In this document: positions 9,792 to 17,585 of the stretch, piece by piece | Numbering within the stretch: the stretch's first letter is position 1 | Layout of the letters: every line of letters starts with the position of its first letter | From: a bacterium | Lineage (GTDB): Bacteria; UBA8248 | Reading direction: 5' to 3' | NCBI GenBank assembly: GCA_022825065.1 | Contig: JAJDYR010000014.1 | Location: 1-64,000, forward strand | Length of the DNA: 64,000 nt | The notes under the pieces: model-generated | Seen by the model: the letters and a program-made list of their open reading frames with translations, nothing else | The model's database searches: none | What the model was told of the DNA's origin: nothing | Translations under genes and position numbers: made by a program

Positions 9792-11526
9792 CCCGGATAT
9801 TTCACCAAGTCTTTGGAACGGCCTGATATGAAGTCGTGGACGGCTTGATTCGGGAGGCGGCCTTCTTCGTCGGCATGATACGATGACGCACGGCGCCCGA
9901 GCGGCGCTTTTTCGTCGATTTCGAAGGCTTTCGGGGAGTGCCGGCCGACGCGCAGGCGCAGGTTTCCCGCTGCGGCAACCCATGTCGCTTTGATTCTACG
10001 CCCGGTTTTTCTACTCTGCCGCCGGCCAGGGCGGGTGCGTACGCAGGTTGTCCACTACCTTTTCGAAGAGCGCCGCATGGGGCCAGGCCTCGGAGATAGA
10101 CAGCCGGACCTTGCGCACGGAGACCCGCACGCGGGCGCCGATCTTGAGCAGTTTCAGCCGGATCGTGGCGCACTGGGCCCTGGCGTACGTCGTGCCGGCC
10201 AGCCCCAGGCGCCGGAGTCCGTGCATCAGGACGTAGGCGAAGGAGGCGAAGTAGAGCCGCAGCTGATTGGCCCTCAGGGTGGCGCTGCTGGTGCGGTCGG
10301 CGAACAGGCCGAGTTGCTGTTCCTTGATGCGGTTCTCCATCTCTCCCCGGGCGCAGTAGAGTTCTTCGTAGAGGCGCCTGGCGCCGGCCCGCCGGGGGCG
10401 GAGGTTGGTGACCACGAACCGCGGGTTCGCCCCCTTGGGCAGGTGTTGCGCCTTGCCCACCACCCGGCGGGTTCTGGACCAGCTCTTTTTCGTGCGATAG
10501 CGGAAGTCGCGATACCGGCGCGCCGGCTCGCCCGTGCGGCGACAGACGACCTCGGCCCGGTAGAGGTCCCGGCCGATCGCCCGCACCAGCCGCGCGTTGC
10601 GCGCCATGCCGAACACGTAGCCGACGCCGTTCTCCTCGCACCAGCGCATCAACGGCTCGCGGCAAAAGCCCGAGTCGCCGCGGACCACGACCCGCGTACG
10701 CGGCCAGCGCCTGCGGACCTGCGCCACGACCCGCGCCAACTCCTCCTCGCTGCCGGCCGAGGCGTCGATGTTCGAGCGGCGCAGCCGCGCGCACAGCAGA
10801 TGCGCGCCGCAGAAGACGTAGAGCGGCAGATAACAGTAGCGGCCGTAATAGCCGTGGAAGAAGCGCCCCTCCTGACGACCGTGCAGGGGGTCGTCGGTGG
10901 CGTCGAGGTCGAGCCATATCTCTTCGGGCGGTTCGGCGTAAGACTCCACGAACACGTCCACCAGCAAGCGGTCCATCGCCTCGAAGTCCGCAGCGATGCG
11001 CTTGTAACGGTCCGTCGCCGCTTCGGCGCCGCCCAACTCCAGGCGGTTCAACGTACTCGATGCGGCCAGCGGACAGCCGCGGTCCCGAAGTCGAACCCGC
11101 CCGGCTCCCGTCAGGTCCCCCTGGCCCACCAGCAGCGCCAGCAGCCTGTCGCGGCGCAAATCCTCGTGGTCGTTCAGGTCCTCGTAGCCCAGCGCCAGTG
11201 CGTACACCCGCTGCGCCGCCAGCGAGCGCACCGGGTGCTCCACGCTGCCGGGCTTGCGGCCATCACGAAAACACCGCGCCAGACGCTCCATCAGACCCAG
11301 GCGGAGATCCGTCTCGCGAAGCAGCACCCCGCCGGCGTCCGACGTGATCCGTCCGCCGTCGAATCGGGCGATGACCTCGCGTCTTCCGTGGGGGTGAAAG
11401 TGAAGCTGTTCCGGTGTACAATGCGTGTCCATGGGGCCTCTCTGTCGGACGGGTGTAAGTTATTGAGACAACTCACATTATCCGACAATCAGAGGCCCCA
11501 TGCCATTTGTCGGTGAAATATCCGGG
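9792..11526 (-). mobile_element. Complete IS1380-family insertion sequence, 1735 bp
   Basis: Bounded by perfect 15-base inverted terminal repeats, cccggatatttcacc at 9792-9806 and ggtgaaatatccggg at 11512-11526, and flanked by the direct repeat ttat. It holds one transposase gene on the minus strand. Size, repeat length and 4-base duplication agree with the IS1380 family. Deleting the element plus one duplication joins the two halves of the PKS in frame (PPRAG-ISGFG), so it inserted recently into a working gene. A second copy ends at base 95 in the opposite orientation, so the two copies bracket the ACP and most of the PKS. Confidence 0.96.
10011..11432 (-). CDS. IS1380-family transposase
   Basis: A full-length DDE transposase of 473 residues that would cut and rejoin the ends of the surrounding IS. 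Family hallmarks are visible: GGVLLRE near residue 33, the DLNDHEDLRRD segment, STLNRLE, acidic residues in LDLDATDDP and RGDSGF, and a glutamate in RGEMENRIKEQQ, which matches the DDE triad order. There is no internal stop or frameshift, so the element may still be active. The start at 11432 lies about 80 bases inside the right terminal repeat. Confidence 0.95.
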   Translation of the reverse strand: MDTHCTPEQLHFHPHGRREVIARFDGGRITSDAGGVLLRETDLRLGLMERLARCFRDGRKPGSVEHPVRSLAAQRVYALALGYEDLNDHEDLRRDRLLALLVGQGDLTGAGRVRLRDRGCPLAASSTLNRLELGGAEAATDRYKRIAADFEAMDRLLVDVFVESYAEPPEEIWLDLDATDDPLHGRQEGRFFHGYYGRYCYLPLYVFCGAHLLCARLRRSNIDASAGSEEELARVVAQVRRRWPRTRVVVRGDSGFCREPLMRWCEENGVGYVFGMARNARLVRAIGRDLYRAEVVCRRTGEPARRYRDFRYRTKKSWSRTRRVVGKAQHLPKGANPRFVVTNLRPRRAGARRLYEELYCARGEMENRIKEQQLGLFADRTSSATLRANQLRLYFASFAYVLMHGLRRLGLAGTTYARAQCATIRLKLLKIGARVRVSVRKVRLSISEAWPHAALFEKVVDNLRTHPPWPAAE

Positions 11527-11530
11527 TTAT
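11527..11530. repeat. Right target-site duplication TTAT
   Basis: Direct copy of 9788-9791, immediately outside the right terminal repeat of the IS. In the uninterrupted gene a single copy contributes the Ile codon in RAGISGFG. Confidence 0.9.
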
Positions 11531-12838
11531 GCCCGCTCGCGGCGGCCTATCGGGATGGCGCGGCCACTCCGTCGAGGCGGAAGTCACCCGCAAGGGCATC
11601 TGCTCCCAGTCCACCTGCGGGGTGGGCTCCCGGAAATGCAGGTGTTTGGGAATCACCCCCTGCCTTATCGACAGCATCACCTTGATCAGGCTGGCGACTC
11701 CCGCAGCGGGCTCGAGGTGACCGATGTTCGTCTTCACCGAGCCGATCAGCAGCGGGCGCTCCGGCTCGCGATCCCTCCCGTAGACGCTCTCCGTCGCGTG
11801 CAATTCGATCGGGTCGCCTACCGGCGTCCCCGTCCCGTGGGCTTCGAGGTAATCCACCTCGTGGGGCCTGATTCCGGCGCGCGCAAGCGCCTCCTCGATC
11901 ACCTGCTCCTGCGCCGCGCCGTTGGGCACCGTCAGCCCCGGACTCGCGCCATCCTGGTTCACCGCCGAGCCCCGGATCACGCCCCAGATGCGGTCGCCGT
12001 CCGCCTCCGCCTCAGGGAGCCGCTTGAGCACCACGATGCCGCAGCCCTCGCCCCGTACGTACCCGTTCGCGGCCGCGTCGAACGTCGCGCACCGCCCGTC
12101 GGGCGAGAGCATCCCGGCATTCGCGCGCAGTTCGATCGTCCGGCCTGAGAGGATCGTATGTACGCCTCCCGCCAGGGCGAGATCCGCCTCGCGGCGCTGG
12201 AGGCTTACCACCGCCTGGTGCACCGCCACGAGCGAAGAAGAGCAGGCGGTGTCCACCGCCATCGCCGGCCCCGTAAGACCCAACGCAAAGGCGACCCGCC
12301 CGATGGCCGTGTTGAAGGAGGTGCCGGTGACCGAATACAGGCTGGCGGCAGACTCGTCGGTCTCGCTGACCTCCAGGATAAGACTCCGGTATTCATGGTT
12401 GCTGATGCCCGCATACACGCCGGACCGGCTGCCCCTCAACTGCTCCGGGTCCAACCCCGCATCCTCGAGCGCCTGCCAGCTCGTCTCCAGCATCAGGCGC
12501 TGCTGGGGGTCCAGCAACTGGGCCTCGACCGGCGAAATGCGGAAAAACGCGGCGTCGAACCGGTCGAGTTCGTCCAGGTAGCCGCCGAAGCGGCAGGCCT
12601 TACTCTGAACCCCGGCGTCCGGGAAGAGCTCGCCCACGCGTCCGACGCCCGAACCCGGAACGCCCTCAATCACGGCGTTCTCACCGGCCTCGAGCAGACG
12701 CCAGAAATCTGAAATACCGGACGCGCCGGGAAAGCGGCACGCCATGCCCACGACCGCGATCGGACATTCAGGAGGAGAAGCGCCGGCCTCCTCGACTCGG
12801 GACTCTGCGGAAGGGTTCAAATCCTCGCCTGGGCTCAT
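11531..12838 (-). CDS. Type I PKS, 5' portion (ketosynthase KS1 cut near its C-terminus)
   Basis: Encodes residues 1-436 of the reconstructed synthase. After a 25-residue leader the KS begins with IAVVGMACRFPG. The active Cys lies in DTACSSS (codon 12242-12244) and the two histidines in EAHGTGTPVGD and NIGHLEPAAG. The IS interrupts it directly after PPRAG, before the conserved GFGxSGTNAH terminus. As sequenced, translation leaves the KS into IS DNA and stops at 11489, adding about 13 foreign residues. All three catalytic residues remain, but the fold is incomplete, so activity is unlikely. The leader is rich in Glu, Ser and Pro. No promoter was identified upstream. Confidence 0.93.
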
Positions 12839-13094
12839 CAGGTTCTCCCCCGGGTCGGTCTTCGCCTCGGCGAATACCTCAAATATCTTTCGTCGCCGGA
12901 ATGCCGTTTTGGAACGGGTTGATCATACAGCTTGGCGAAAGGGAGACACAACCATTTTTCGGGGCGAAGACCTGTCGACCGAAAGCGCTCGATGGCGACG
13001 CCCAGGATTCGTTGACGAATCTATCCTGCACCGAGACGAAAAAGTTTCAGTTGGTTTATTTGCTGGTATTGCACCAGTCTATGTTGGGGATACC

Positions 13095-13232
13095 TTATGC
13101 GCCCGGCCATCGGCGTAATTCGAAAGCCTCCAAGTCACACATGCGCCGGTCCCAGAAGACGGCGTCCTTGCCTTCGACTTCGAGCGCGTCGACGGCGCGC
13201 TTGGTGAGTTTGAGTTCGTTTCTTTTGGGCAT
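13095..13232 (-). pseudogene. N-terminal remnant of a tyrosine recombinase (phage-type integrase)
   Basis: Starting at the ATG of MPKRNELKLTKRAVDAL, the product resembles the arm-type DNA-binding domain that opens P4-like integrases (LTKRAVDAL followed by KDAVFWDRRM). The similarity ends about 30 residues in and the frame stops at 46 residues, whereas the full family is near 400. No catalytic domain is present nearby. It is a relic of a mobile element next to the PKS locus, consistent with acquired DNA. Confidence 0.6.
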
Positions 13233-13796
13233 GGTTCCTCTCGGCCGATTCGTAATCAAAACGTATACGAGCGGCATACAATAAGACCGTATTTAAGCGC
13301 AAATCTGATGAACGTATAGGAGGAAAGAGATAGGGAGAAAGTAGATATATATAAGTAAAAACAGATATTTATATCAAACGAGAAGGGTCAGTCGCTTCAT
13401 TGGCGTGAAGGCGAATTTAATCCCTCTCTCTGCATTATTATGATATTTCACACCGAGTGAAGGCTGAGCCTTCTAGTAGCCTTTTTGTATAACTATAGAT
13501 TCATGTACGGGTACAGAAAACTCTCCCTCATCGCTCGTGTTTAACCCTGCCTCTCCGCCAGCTTTCATACGGGCGGGCCCGGAGAAAGCCTGAGTTTCTC
13601 GCAGCCCTTCCATGCGGGCATCGCCGATCGCATATTGCAGTTCACCGACCTCTTTTCACCGACCCCTCTTCACCGTCAACCCGGCACCTGCGAGCCGCCG
13701 CTATACTTGCCCGGAACATTTCTGCAGAATGGCGCCATGGCATGCAGTCCACCGGACGGCGACCGACAAGGGCGGTCGAGGGGATTGGAAAGCGAC
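13233..13796. other. AT-rich gap without a recognised gene
   Basis: Bases from about 13280 to 13520 are much richer in A and T than the surroundings, with runs such as tagatatatataag. I see no convincing open frame with a ribosome site. A stretch near 13590-13612 (tttctcgcagccctt) resembles sequence just downstream of the tRNA-Ser gene and at 24797. The gap may be a degraded mobile-element border. Confidence 0.5.
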
Positions 13797-16175
13797 ATGG
13801 GGACTCCCGGGTCAGGCGAAGGTGGTGACAGGGCAGGCGCGAACGGCGCTTATTCGTACCGGGCCTCCGCCTGCGCCGTCCTCCTCTGCGCGATGCTCGT
13901 TCTCACGAACTGCGGCGGGGGCGGCGGATCGGGAGTGCGCCCGCAGGCCGCGGTGACGCCAGAAACCCCGCAGACCCAGCCACCCCCGCCGGAGCCCGTG
14001 CAGCCGCCGCAGCCGCAACCACCGCCGCCGACGCAGGAATGCGTTCCGCTCCATGACGGGACCTGCCCCTCGGTCGACGATTTCAACAGCCGGGCGCGGC
14101 GGCTCGCCGGCGCATACGCCGCACACCGGAACTTCAGGAACCAGCCGGGTCTCGCGGCTATCGGCGCGGACCGGGCCTACGCCCACGTCGACTTGCTCAA
14201 GGGGGAAAACACCTCTCCGGGGTCAGGCGTGACCATCGGCTTCCTCGACAGCGGCATCGATACCTCGCACCGGATGTTCGCGGGCAAGGCGGTCACCGAG
14301 GTGTTCCTGGGAGGCACCCCGAACGAGACGGGCGCCAACTTCTCTCACGGCACGGCCGTCGCAAGCGTCGCCGCCGGGATCCGGGATCATTTCGTCCCCA
14401 CCGGCCCGCAAGGCGTCGCCTGGGGCGCCGACATCGCCATGTTCGCGATTCCCACAGGAAGCCCGGAAGGCGACTACGACCCCGTCTCACTCGCGAGCCC
14501 GGGAGACGCGGACACCTCGTGGGCGTCGCGGCTCAACCGGGTCCTGGCGTGGCGAAACGGCGGCAGGCGCGTCGACATCCTGAACCTGAGCATCGGCTAT
14601 CAGGGCATCATCGACGACTACGATGAGGCCGATCTCCGCACGACCCTGGGGCAAGCGATCACCGCGATGGCGCAGGCGGGCGCCACCGAGAAGGCGGTTT
14701 TCGTCTGGGCGGCCGGCAACGCCCACGGGAGGCCGTGCGCTTCGTCCGTGGCCCACTGCGAGAACGGGAAAATCAACGCCGTTTCGCCCGAGGTGCTGGC
14801 GGGCCTCGCCGCGCGGGTCGAGGAGCTCCGGGGGCATACGGTCGCCGTCGCGGCGCTGGGGCCGGGCGGAGCCATCGCGGACTTCTCCAACCGCTGCGGC
14901 ATCGCGGCGGACTATTGCATCGCGGCGCCCGGAGAAGACGTCCGGGTCGCCTGGTTCGGGCCCCATCCCGACACGTCCAGACCCATCCGGGGCATCGGGC
15001 GGAGCAGCGGAACGTCCGTCGCCGCGCCGATGGTGTCCGGCGGGCTCGCGATCATGAAGCAACTCTTCCGGGATCAGCTCTCGAACACCGAACTGGTCAC
15101 CCGCCTCCTCGAGACCGCCGACGACACCGGCGCCTACGCGAACAGGGCCGTCTACGGCCGGGGCAAGCTCGACCTCGCCGCCGCCACGCACCCCGTGGGC
15201 GTCCTGGGGGTTCCGGTCGCCGTGAACGCGAACCGGGCCGGGAACAACCTGCGCGCCACGCGCCTGAGTCTCGGGGCGCCGCTCGGGAACGGACTCGCCC
15301 GCTCGGTCGGGAACCACGAGATCATGGCGCTCGACGATCTGGGCGCGCCCTTCTGGTACAGGCTGGGCGATTTCGTGGCGACGGCGAAGGGCCCGCCGGT
15401 GGACGCGCGGGTCCGGGGCTTTCTCGCGGGCGGGAGGCGCGAGGCTCCCGAGTGGCGGGGGGTCAGTGTTCAGGAGACGTCGACGGAAGCCGGAGGCGGC
15501 CACCTCTCGCTGGCCGAGGGGGGGATGATGGCGACCCTCGAGGGACGGGCCGGGCTTTCCGCCTCGGTGTTCGGGACGAACCGGGAGCATGACGCGGCGG
15601 GCGGGACGCTGGGCTGGCGCCCGGAAGGCTCACCGCTCGGCCTCCGCGTCGGCTGGATCACCGAGGATGAGACCATCCTCGGCGGCGAGGGGCACGGGGC
15701 CTTCGGGTCGCTGGCGGCGGATACCGCCTTCATCCGCCTCGAGGGGGACGTGAGGCTCGGCGCGTGGCGGCTCGGGGCCGGCGCGGAATGGGGGCGCGCG
15801 CGTCCGCAAGCGAGAGGCGGGCTCATCGCGGAGGTCTCGCCCATGACGACCAGCGCGTTCGCGCTGCACGCGCGCGCCACCGTTACCGACAAGGACACCG
15901 TGCGCTTCTCCCTGGCGCAGCCCCTGCGCGTCGAGGACGGCCGGGCGTCGCTGACGCTTCCGGTGGCCAGAACGAAACTGGGGAGGGTGCTGCATACGTC
16001 CCTCATTTCGCCCCTCGCGCCCGATGAGCGCCAGATCGACCTGGCCGCAAGCTGGGAGAGGCCGCTGGCGGACGGGCGGCTGCGCCTCGGCGTCGTCTGG
16101 AGCCGGAACCCCGGCCACAGCGCCTCCGCCGGGTCGAGGCTCACGTTCCTCGCCGGCTGGCGAAGGGCGTTCTGA
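13797..16175 (+). CDS. Subtilisin-like serine protease, lipoprotein autotransporter type
   Basis: A 792-residue secreted protease. A hydrophobic leader ends in a lipobox-like LTNC with Cys39 followed by glycines, then a Pro/Gln-rich linker. The S8 peptidase domain has the triad Asp151 (FLDSGID), His184 (FSHGTAVAS) and Ser407 (SSGTSVAAPM). About 280 residues at the C-terminus alternate hydrophobic and polar and end in Phe, as expected for an outer-membrane beta-barrel that exports the passenger. A lipobox, glycine run, S8 domain and barrel recall neisserial NalP (family knowledge). The start at 13797 was chosen because ggaaag precedes it and it puts the signal peptide near the N-terminus; in-frame ATGs at 13635 and 13737 give poorer leaders. 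The gene stands alone. Confidence 0.87.
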   Translation: MGTPGSGEGGDRAGANGAYSYRASACAVLLCAMLVLTNCGGGGGSGVRPQAAVTPETPQTQPPPPEPVQPPQPQPPPPTQECVPLHDGTCPSVDDFNSRARRLAGAYAAHRNFRNQPGLAAIGADRAYAHVDLLKGENTSPGSGVTIGFLDSGIDTSHRMFAGKAVTEVFLGGTPNETGANFSHGTAVASVAAGIRDHFVPTGPQGVAWGADIAMFAIPTGSPEGDYDPVSLASPGDADTSWASRLNRVLAWRNGGRRVDILNLSIGYQGIIDDYDEADLRTTLGQAITAMAQAGATEKAVFVWAAGNAHGRPCASSVAHCENGKINAVSPEVLAGLAARVEELRGHTVAVAALGPGGAIADFSNRCGIAADYCIAAPGEDVRVAWFGPHPDTSRPIRGIGRSSGTSVAAPMVSGGLAIMKQLFRDQLSNTELVTRLLETADDTGAYANRAVYGRGKLDLAAATHPVGVLGVPVAVNANRAGNNLRATRLSLGAPLGNGLARSVGNHEIMALDDLGAPFWYRLGDFVATAKGPPVDARVRGFLAGGRREAPEWRGVSVQETSTEAGGGHLSLAEGGMMATLEGRAGLSASVFGTNREHDAAGGTLGWRPEGSPLGLRVGWITEDETILGGEGHGAFGSLAADTAFIRLEGDVRLGAWRLGAGAEWGRARPQARGGLIAEVSPMTTSAFALHARATVTDKDTVRFSLAQPLRVEDGRASLTLPVARTKLGRVLHTSLISPLAPDERQIDLAASWERPLADGRLRLGVVWSRNPGHSASAGSRLTFLAGWRRAF

Positions 16176-16206
16176 GCCGCCGGGCGCATCCTCCCTCACT
16201 CTGAAA

Positions 16207-16326
16207 GGCAACCCCCCCTACCCCCCCTTGACAGGGGGGCAAAAAAAGCAAAACCCCCTCAGCCCGGCGAAGGCGCATCGCCTTTTCATACCCCCCTGTC
16301 AAGGGAGGGTAGGGGGGGGTTGCCTT
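16207..16326. repeat. Palindromic intergenic repeat, copy 1
   Basis: An imperfect palindrome of about 120 bases. It opens with a C-rich arm (cccccctaccccccc, then ttgacagggggg) and closes with the complementary G-rich arm (ccccctgtcaagg, then a long G run and ttgcc). The centre carries cagcccggcgaaggcgcat. The same unit recurs at 21047, 27721, 30946, 33166 and 34576. Confidence 0.85.
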
Positions 16327-16380
16327 TATCCTCTGAAAAGGGGAGGTGTTGAAAAAACTGGAGAGAGGAAATTTGTTTTT

Positions 16381-16449
16381 GTAGGGGTCGCATATATGCG
16401 ACCCTGTTTTTTCGCCGCCCTTCATGGGCCGCATGTATGCGGCCCCTAC
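16381..16449. repeat. Inverted pair of GTAGGGG-CGCATATATGCG palindromes, copy 1
   Basis: Two 25-base units face each other. The first begins gtagggg followed by tcgcatatatgcgaccc. The second ends ggccgcatgtatgcggcc followed by ccctac. Each is itself a near-perfect palindrome, so the pair can fold as two hairpins or one long arm. The pair recurs at 27975-28042 and 31174-31235. Confidence 0.8.
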
Positions 16450-16462
16450 ACAAACCCTAGAA

Positions 16463-16557
16463 TGGCGACCGTAGGGACAGGCCTCCGTGCCTGTCCGAGG
16501 TTTCTTACGGGCATGGACATTCCCGATACGGGCGGGCAAGGAGGCCCGCCCCTACGG
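16463..16557. repeat. Second type of GTAGGG-bounded palindrome pair
   Basis: Begins gtagggacaggcctccgtgc and ends with ggcccgcccctac. Each half holds its own hairpin (acaggcctccgtgcctgt and gggcgggcaaggaggcccgc). The outer gtaggg/ccctac bounds match those of the CATATATG pairs, which suggests one family with variable cores. No gene lies here. Confidence 0.6.
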
Positions 16558-16702
16558 TTGAAAATTTCATCCGCGGCGAGCGCGGCCACAATTCGCCATC
16601 CCTCGTTCATCGAGACTTTTCCAACAACCCCTCGCGGGGCCGATTTCTCCTGCGGAGGATAGCCGCCGCCCCCTCTTGTGATATAGAATGACGCTCTCTC
16701 GC

Positions 16703-16794
16703 GGAGAGATGGCCGAGTGGCTGAAGGCGCTCGCCTGCTAAGCGAGTAGGCTGGGAAACCGGCCTCGAGGGTTCGAATCCCTCTCTCTCCGCCA
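16703..16794 (+). tRNA. tRNA-Ser (anticodon GCT)
   Basis: A 92-base gene. The acceptor stem ggagaga pairs with tctctcc, a D-arm has ggccgagtgg, and the anticodon arm ctcgcctgctaagcgag carries GCT. A long variable arm (ggctgggaaaccggcct) is typical of serine tRNAs, and the T-arm has gggttcgaatccc. The CCA end is encoded. It reads AGC and AGU codons. A diverged copy of the 3' half and its downstream flank lies at 24736. Confidence 0.97.
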
Positions 16795-17101
16795 AGTCAT
16801 ACGGACAAGCCCGGCAGATACCCGCATTTCTTGCAGCCCTTTTGTATTCCGTAAACGCCCGCTCCTCGGGGCTGCTGAAAAACCCCCTCCTCGCCCGCGT
16901 TTGACCCGAAAGACGCGCTCCCGTAATCTGCGTTCATAGCAGAAATCGAAATGACGGCTCCCCCGGCCCCCAAAGAGGCCGCCGGAAGCGTGATCCTTCG
17001 CCGGGCCGTTTTCCGCGGGGGAGCGTCAGGTCGGTAGTTGCGCCGCTTTTCTCTGCGAGCGGGCCTCGATGTGGTGAGCGCCCGGCTGGAGGATGTGCGC
17101 A
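16795..17101. other. Spacer between tRNA-Ser and tctBAC; no gene seen
   Basis: The first 70 bases share sequence with 24760-24816, downstream of the partial tRNA copy. A motif gctgctgaaaaacccc near 16880 recurs at several gene borders in this window. I found no open frame with family resemblance. A promoter for the tct operon presumably lies here but cannot be assigned by eye. Confidence 0.5.
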
Positions 17102-17584
17102 ATGAAGCGATTCCACTGGGAGACGTGGGTAGGGCTTGCCGTTCTCGCCTTCAGCCTGACAGGGCTTGCGCTGATACCCAGCCAGGTGCTGATCCGAAAG
17201 GTGGGGGAGCGCACCATCCCGTTCCCGCCCGGCGCCTTCCCCGCTCTGGCCCTCTCCCTGCTGGCGCTCATGGCCGCCCTGATGGCCGCGCGGAGCTGGT
17301 TCTCTCCCTCCTCCGGGCGCGAGCCGCTTCCCGGCGGGCCGCTTCGGATCCGCGCCCTGGCGCCGGCCGCCACCTTCGTCCTCTACATCCTCCTGGTCGA
17401 GTGGTTCGGGATGCTCCCCGCCACCCCCGTCGCTGTCGCCCTGTTCGCCTTTCAGCTCGGGATGCGCGAATGGCGGCCCCTCGCGCTGATCGTTCTGCTC
17501 ACCCCGCTGTTCATCTGGGCCTTCTTCGGACATTTTCTGGGCGTCGTGCTGCCGGAAGGCAGGCTTTTCGGCGGGGTCTTCTAG
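17102..17584 (+). CDS. tctB: TctB-like small membrane subunit (Tct system 1)
   Basis: A 160-residue membrane protein with four hydrophobic segments, the form expected of the small permease subunit of tripartite tricarboxylate transporters, which drive carboxylate uptake by ion symport with a periplasmic binding protein. TctB is poorly conserved, so the call rests on size, topology and position ahead of tctA. The start at 17102 was preferred because ggagg at 17088-17092 sits 9 bases upstream; an ATG at 17093 would abut that site. Its stop is one base from the tctA start, so the two are probably coupled in translation. Confidence 0.82.
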   Translation: MKRFHWETWVGLAVLAFSLTGLALIPSQVLIRKVGERTIPFPPGAFPALALSLLALMAALMAARSWFSPSSGREPLPGGPLRIRALAPAATFVLYILLVEWFGMLPATPVAVALFAFQLGMREWRPLALIVLLTPLFIWAFFGHFLGVVLPEGRLFGGVF

Positions 17585-17585
17585 G

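Noticed and set aside
9792..9983. In-frame 64-codon extension of the PKS into the IS, with an ATG
   Set aside because: This is IS terminal DNA that happens to stay open; it replaces most of KS1 and is not part of the native protein.
9802..10917. 371-residue frame over the IS and PKS edge
   Set aside because: Overlaps the transposase in another phase and has Arg/Ala-rich low-complexity sequence.
16607..16795. Open frame antisense to tRNA-Ser reading EGFEPSRPV
   Set aside because: This peptide is the well-known false translation of tRNA-Ser genes; the tRNA fold is clear.
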